Of a stretch of 64,000 bases of DNA, positions 58,513 through 64,000 are shown piece by piece. Source of the DNA: Tipula vernalis (lineage: Eukaryota > Arthropoda > Insecta > Diptera > Tipulidae); the NCBI GenBank assembly GCA_958295665.1, contig OY282558.1:61802789-61866788 (forward strand), read 5' to 3'. Positions within the stretch are counted from its first letter, which is position 1. Every line of letters starts with the position of its first letter. The translations under genes were made by a program, and so were the position numbers. The notes beneath the pieces are model-generated. The model was not told the origin of the DNA. It was given only the letters and a program-made list of their open reading frames with translations, and searched no databases.

Positions 58513-61500
58513 CTATGTATGAATGCTGTATGTACTTATTCTGCCATCATTGTCTAATGTGGTTGTTGCCACTTTATATCCCGCCCGTTTTCCATTAATA
58601 TTGTGATCTTCACTTTCGGCTGTTGACAAATGGCTGTAAGTTTTTGGTTTACCATCGTTTCCGTATTCGGTGCCCGATGCCCATTTTGAGCTGCTTTCCC
58701 ACGCTTTTGTACGACTAAATCCACCTCCTGCACCGCTTGTTGTTTGTAAATCGTCCGATTCGTAATTTCCACGCCCGGATAAATCGACGCGTGCGCTACC
58801 ACTAAGTGTTCCAGTGTGTGAACTCTGTGCCTGGAGTCGGGCCAAACGTTCTGATTCGCTCATGTAGTGACTGAGTCCGGTGGTACCACCAAATCGTGAC
58901 CAACTATCATCGCCATCTAAACCCGCATTGTGATTTTGATGATGGTTATTACCGTGATGTTGATTGAATCGGTGACCACTGCCGGATGGATATTGAGCCA
59001 AAATTACTCCACCACCAAGTCCACCGCTTGATTGTTGCTGTTGATGATGTGCTGCTTCATAGTTCGATGATCCGCCACCGCCTGGAACAATTATGGTTGG
59101 ATAACCGCCACCAGATTGTTGTTGTTGATGATGTTGTGCAGATTCATAGTTTGATGAACCGCCACCGCCTGGCACAATCAATGTTGGATATCCACCGCCA
59201 GATTGTTGTTGTTGATGATGCTGTGACGATTCATAGTTTGATGAGCCACCACCGCTTGGAACAATGACGGTTGGGTAGCCACCGCCAGATTGTTGGTGTG
59301 CAGATTGTTGGGATACGAATTTGGATGAACCACCGCCACCCGTTGGGATTACATAAACTCCGCCGCCACCTCTGCCGACTGTTTCTTGAATCGCAGATTG
59401 TTGGGATGATTTTGATGAAGATCCACCGCCTGGAATTATAATAGCACCACCACCACCGCCGCCGCTTTGTGAAACATGTTTGTGAGATTGTGAAACATAT
59501 TGACTTGAACCACCTGGTGCTGCAACCTGAATATATTGTGGTTGTTGTTGGGTGCGTTGTTGACGAATTTCTTGAGCATGGTAACGTGACGATGAGGATG
59601 GACTGTACACTGGTACTACAACTTGTTGTGGATTTGCACGTTGCTCTTCGAAACGTTCATGTTGTTGATAGGACTCTGAACCACCACCTGGGAGTACTGG
59701 AATTATGACGGGATTGGCATTAATTTTGCTGACCTCTTGGTGTTCATGGTGTGAGCTGGACGATGAGCCGGGTCTACCAGCAGTATAGATAAGTGGCACG
59801 CTTGTTTGTTGTTGGCCATATTGACTGTATGCACTCTCGGATTCTGAGTTAGATCCGGTTGGATAAACAACAACTTGTGGTTTTGAGGAGGATGTGACGC
59901 GTTTTTGTGATTGAGAGGTGAATCGTTGGCTTGAACCACCGGGTACTTGTAAAATAACTGGTTGTATTGGTTGACGCTGTTGGGTGACCCTTTGTTGTTG
60001 TGACACAAATCTGGATGACTCACCACCGCCCACTGGAATTATGATTTGGGGTGAACTACCTTGTGTGACCTCACGGTGTTGTGCGCTCGAATATCGAGAT
60101 GCACTTCCACCACCACCCACTGGAATTATAACTTGAGGTGAACCGCCGGAAGTTACTTCACGGTGTTGTGCGCTTGAGTATCGGGATGAGCTTCCACCAC
60201 CTCCCACAGGTATTATGACTTGTGGTGAACCGCCGGAAGTTTCTTCACGATGTTGTGCGCTTGAATATTGTGATGAGCTTCCACCACCACCCACTGGAAT
60301 TATAACTTGAGGTGAACCGCTTGAAGTCACTTCACGGTGTTGTGCGCTCGAATATCGAGATGCACTTCCACCACCGCCCACAGGAATTATGACTTGTGGT
60401 GAACCGCCGGAAGTTACTTCACGATGTTGTGCACTTGAGTATTGTGATGAGCTTCCACCACCTCCAACTGGAATTATGACTTGAGGTGAATCACCTCGCG
60501 ATACTTCACGATGTTGTGCACTGGAGAATTGGGAGGAGCTTCCGCCCCCGCCACCGGCGACTATAAGCGGAAGAGCTTGTTGCTGAAATATAAATATTTT
60601 CGTTTATAGGTTTATTGTAATGTTGTATAGCAATATATGTAAGCCTACGGTATTCGATTGTTGTCTGAAAGCCGAATGTGAACTTGACCCACCGTCATAG
60701 CCACCTCCAAATCCGATCACTGCTTGTTGGCCTTCGTTTTCTTCACCCGAAACATTCTCTAAATAGCTGTAATAAGAAATAAACAGAATCTTTAATTAAC
60801 TTTTTTCGATTAGCCTCAACATTTTTATTTTATTTTTTATTTTTTTTTATTTGTGATAACTTTTTGACCCGATTTCCTTTCCAAATCACAAAAAAAACAA
60901 CTTTAAGATTTTGAATTTAGATTTTTTGTTTGTTTTAAATTAAAATATAAAATGTATAACCTTTGATCACATGTCGTTGTACATGGACCAGTTTCTTGAT
61001 CAAAATGTTTTGTCGCCGAATCACTTTTACTGCCACTTTTACTACTACTTTGCGACGTGAAATGACTTAGTTTTTCTTGTGTCGAATGCCGTGCTGTGTT
61101 TATCGATGCATGATGCTGTTCAAAATGGCTAAATAATATAGATTGAAAATATGAATAATGGATGAATATTAAAAATGAAATTTTATTATTAAAAAAACAG
61201 GAACCGTCATCACATAAATTCGCAAAATGCCGCCTGAAACATGTACAGTTTCTAACGAATGCAACAATTTTGTATTTTACTTACAAACTGTACCGTCAGT
61301 CGGTAGAAAAAATTCGTTTTAATAAATTCTAGAGAAATATGATTTATAAAGGAAAATATAAATAAATTCAGCAAACGAATGCTTACTGTTCATACTTAGG
61401 TTCGATTCTTTGTTGCCAATCTGAAAATATATCAGGAAAAAGAGAAGAAAAATTTTCATGTTAGAGTCGTTTATATTATACAAAAAAAAAAAAAAAATTC

Positions 61501-61777
61501 AAATACAATCAAAATTTTCCATCTCAACAAATCAAATATTTGATTTCTACCACAAAATTTTGATTGCGACTTATGTTGACACAATCAATTGCGGGAAATG
61601 AAAAAAAAATCGTTGCAAATGGGGCGCTGATAATTCAATTTTGATTTACGATTTAATCGATAGAAACGACGAAATAATAAAATCACGCGTGTCACAATCA
61701 CTATAGGCATATATTTACGAAATCTTACCTGCAACCGTAATTCCAACGCAAAATATTAAAAATAAAAATTTCCTCAT
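58513..61777 (-). CDS. Secreted Gly/Ser/Gln/His-rich repeat protein, five exons, 812 aa
   Basis: Exons (minus order) 61777-61729, 61420-61387, 61128-60961, 60766-60649 and 60582-58513, with all introns GT-AG and all phases matching (2439 nt). Exon 1 is a signal peptide, MRKFLFLIFCVGITVA, followed by DWQQRIEPKYEHHFEQHHAS. Exon 3 is Ser/Lys-rich with CTTTC; exon 4 reads GFGGGYDGGSSSHSAF. The large last exon has six units of about 29 residues (PQVIIPVGGGGSSS, YSSAQHREVTS), then diverged units and three of the form PTVIVPSGGGSSNYESSQHH. A non-repetitive tail follows (SSKWASGTEYGNDGK...SIHT). Low-complexity repeats with regular VIIP/Tyr/Gln/His suggest a structural extracellular product (cuticle, clot, silk-like or egg coat); the tail is the part most useful for finding relatives. 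A long ORF beginning at Met 60381 is only the inner part of exon 5. Confidence 0.85.
59080..59300. repeat. Coding tandem repeat, about 87 bp, three copies
   Basis: Three near-identical copies inside the last exon of the minus-strand gene, encoding SGGGYPTxIVPxGGGSSNYE plus a Gln/His stretch. Copy boundaries fall at CCAGATTGTTGTTG (about 59110, 59200) and a diverged third near 59285. Confidence 0.8.
60030..60580. repeat. Coding tandem repeat, 87 bp, six copies
   Basis: Six 87-bp copies in the last exon of the minus-strand gene, sharing CACGGTGTTGTGCGCT, CTTCCACCACCACCCAC and GGAATTATAACTTGAGGTGA. Third-position differences are few, which indicates recent or homogenised duplication. Confidence 0.85.
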
Positions 61778-61884
61778 CCTTAATCCTTTTTTTTTTTATG
61801 TAAAATTCCTATATGTATAATAATATCACTTCACTTATGTAACAAAACGATCACTTAATTAATTCTAACTATTATAATAAAAAT

Positions 61885-61896
61885 ACAACTGATCGT
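61885..61896 (-). promoter_or_regulatory. Candidate initiator of the Gly-rich gene
   Basis: GATCAGTTGT on the minus strand matches the arthropod TCAGTY initiator, with A+1 at 61890, 113 bp ahead of the ATG. A weak TTTACAAAG lies about 25 bp upstream. Only one of several possible sites. Confidence 0.35.
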
Positions 61897-61897
61897 C

Positions 61898-64000
61898 ACT
61901 CAGTCCCTTTGTAAAATGTTCACTTGATTTGCGAAAACACTCGAATTTAATATAAATGAAAAATATTCAATTCGCTTTTTATCGGTCGTCGTCTGATGAT
62001 TTTTTTTATTATCAACTCGCTGATTGACCCAAAGGGTCACCTGAACTTGGGTGTCTTATCATTGCGTATTAAGAATTTTTTTTTTTTTTTTTTAAATTCT
62101 TTATAATTTGGTACATGGCCATCAAAATTGTATTTCTTAGGAATTGGATTTTTATTTTGATTCTCGCAATTTCTTGGTAATTGATTTTGTAATGTTTGCA
62201 AGAATTATTGTGCAAGGTTTGTTATCGGATATATTTTATTAGAAACAATCGACTTTTGAAATTTGAATTGCGACTTTTATGCGATTGTATTATTATTTAC
62301 ATAGATGTGATTTTGCGGCGAGTTTGCGCTTTCGCACTAATCAAAACAATACAAATATCAGTACTACATTAAATCTTGTTATATTTCGAGGAAGTTGTAA
62401 TTTTCTAAAACTTACATTTTTCATTGTTCGAATTTTGTACAGGGACCGTTTTATTTGACAACACATTATCCTTAGTTATCCCTCCATATCACCAAACCCT
62501 CGTATTTAACCTTTTTGATCCATTTGTTAAAGCATAGCAACGAATTTGCCCAAAAGGAAAATACCGGTATATACCAGCTAGCGTAACAGGTGTCAATCGG
62601 AGCTTCAATTAGGGAAAATAAACCGTATTTACCCCAGCCATTAAGTTAACGCTAGTTCTGTTTAATAGGAAAATCCGAAATTTCCGTAAAATTAATAATA
62701 TTTATTCTTAAAATTTGGTAACAAGGTAATATCCATTAATTTCCGTTTGGCGTCACCAAAAATATATTTTTGACACACACGTGGCGCTTAAAAGATTAAA
62801 GGTCTGCTTAGTCATCATCTCGTCTTATCTGTTTCCGGTAATTTTAAATAATTTAATATTATTCTAATGTCTCCAATCTCCAAATAAACGATTACTCAAT
62901 TTGTTTTGTTATTTTGAAACAACTTATTTGTACCACTTTGTTTAAAGTTGAAAACACTTGACTCGTAACGAAATCGAATTTGTGTTGTACACTAAAGTTT
63001 TTATGAAATTTCACGCTATTTAAGGTGTGTTGGGACAAAAAAAGCTAGGTGGGTTTTATTTTTGGTGAATGATGCCATAATCCAGAAAAAATCATCAAGA
63101 CTTCTAAGAAAATTGTGCGAAATAAAACTAAACTTAGACCACAAGAATCAGTGAAAGATCGACCTAATGTAGATCTGCTCAAACCCTGAAAATACAAAAC
63201 ACCTTTTCAGAGACCGCTGGTATATAAATGCAATGCAAAAAGAAATTCAAATTTATGCTGGATTTAAACAGCATTTTGTTATTTTTGACTTCACCAACGT
63301 TCTAGGCAACATTATCACAAGCAAGAATTATGTGCGCCGTTTAAACGGATGCAGTTTCAATTGAGCATGCAAGTGAGAATATAAGAGGAAACGATGTTGT
63401 TTGTGATTGTTCGATCAAAACCTTGTTGAATAATTATTTAGGGTAGAAAACTCTAGTTTGTGTTTGAAGTAATTTTATTTAAGTTTTGGTTCCAACAACT
63501 TTTGCTTTTTTTGTTTATGTTTGGCGGAAGAAGAGGGGGTGCATTTAGCATTAAAATTGATGAGCACAGCTTTAAAAGTCTGCCATAATATTTAAGAAAC
63601 ATTTTTACATTATCAAACCAGATTAAACAGTTATACCGACCTGGTTTTTAACTTTTGTGTAAACATTACCTACAAAAAACCTGAATATTGTTAAATGATC
63701 ATGATAGAGATCATCTTGCAATATTCAACATAAAGCAGCGTCATCACTAATAAAATATCAAGTAACTTCAAACAATTTTTAAATAAAACCAAACAATTCC
63801 GAATAATCTGGGAAATTTGCAGTAATCTCTAATATCTTCAACAATTTTGCATAATTGGTTACTTCTTGCGAATAACATCAACGAATACCTTATCTCGAAA
63901 ATGTCAAAAATATCCAATAATGTTCAATGATAATTTCAAAAGTGTCGAATAACCTTGTTAAAGCATGCAACGCAATGCCGTTCATATTCGCAATATCTGG
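61898..64000. other. Unassigned AT-rich DNA to the right edge
   Basis: Upstream of the Gly-rich gene. No gene, RNA gene or repeat array recognised; any promoter-proximal elements of the Gly-rich gene beyond the candidate initiator are not identifiable by eye. Confidence 0.5.

Noticed and set aside
60381..60381. Met at 60381 as the start of the Gly-rich protein
   Set aside because: The frame is open further upstream to a splice acceptor at 60583, and a signal-peptide exon with matching phases is found at 61777.

Overview
This window looks like an AT-rich, transposon-dense stretch of an insect nuclear genome, most likely a fly (Diptera). The evidence is three eukaryotic tRNA genes with T-run terminators, short GT-AG introns, secreted-protein genes and a mobile-element set typical of insects (Jockey-like, CR1-like and I-like non-LTR elements, a Tc1-like DNA transposon, PIF/Harbinger, hAT-like and Helitron remnants, foldback elements). 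The order is an inference and the species is not determined.

Layout. 1-2985: a decayed Jockey-type non-LTR element on the minus strand that runs off the left edge. 3243-3766: a foldback MITE. 4892-7096: a Tc1-like element with about 225-bp IR/DR-type ends and a TA duplication, carrying a nested 554-bp MITE. 7097-10300: mostly featureless, with one small CR1-type ORF1 scrap. 10300-15120: two kinds of simple tandem repeat, the larger a 28-bp minisatellite organised in 830-bp higher-order repeats. 15121-20000: mostly featureless, with a hairpin and a Helitron Rep fragment. 20001-27075: a transposon stack in which a PIF/Harbinger element is apparently interrupted by a hAT-like element that contains a decayed CR1-type element. 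31780-35700: a second CR1-type element split by a 1.84-kb inverted-repeat element full of tandem repeats, with a 9-bp target duplication. 37936-40143: a 159/134-bp satellite. 44996-46552: tRNA-Thr, tRNA-Lys and tRNA-Ile. 46760-49262: an I/Jockey-type non-LTR element. 52190-53490: fragments of an endonuclease and of a FLYWCH-type zinc finger. Patches of a dispersed AACTCAAC-rich repeat family occur at about 30.8-31.6, 43.2-44.1, 51.6-52.2 and 54.1-54.8 kb.

The only apparently intact protein-coding genes are at the right end. They are arranged tail to tail: a three-exon gene on the plus strand (57389-58404) for a secreted, acidic, Asn/Ser-rich protein of 284 residues, and a five-exon gene on the minus strand (61777-58513) for a secreted 812-residue protein made largely of Gly/Ser/Gln/His-rich repeats. 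Exon joins were worked out by eye and all reading phases agree. Their poly(A) signals cross, so the two mRNAs probably overlap at their 3' ends. I recognise neither protein family with confidence; both look extracellular.

I found no evidence of a new enzymatic or defence system. The most interesting content is structural: nested insertions with readable target duplications, higher-order tandem repeats and the two overlapping secreted-protein genes.
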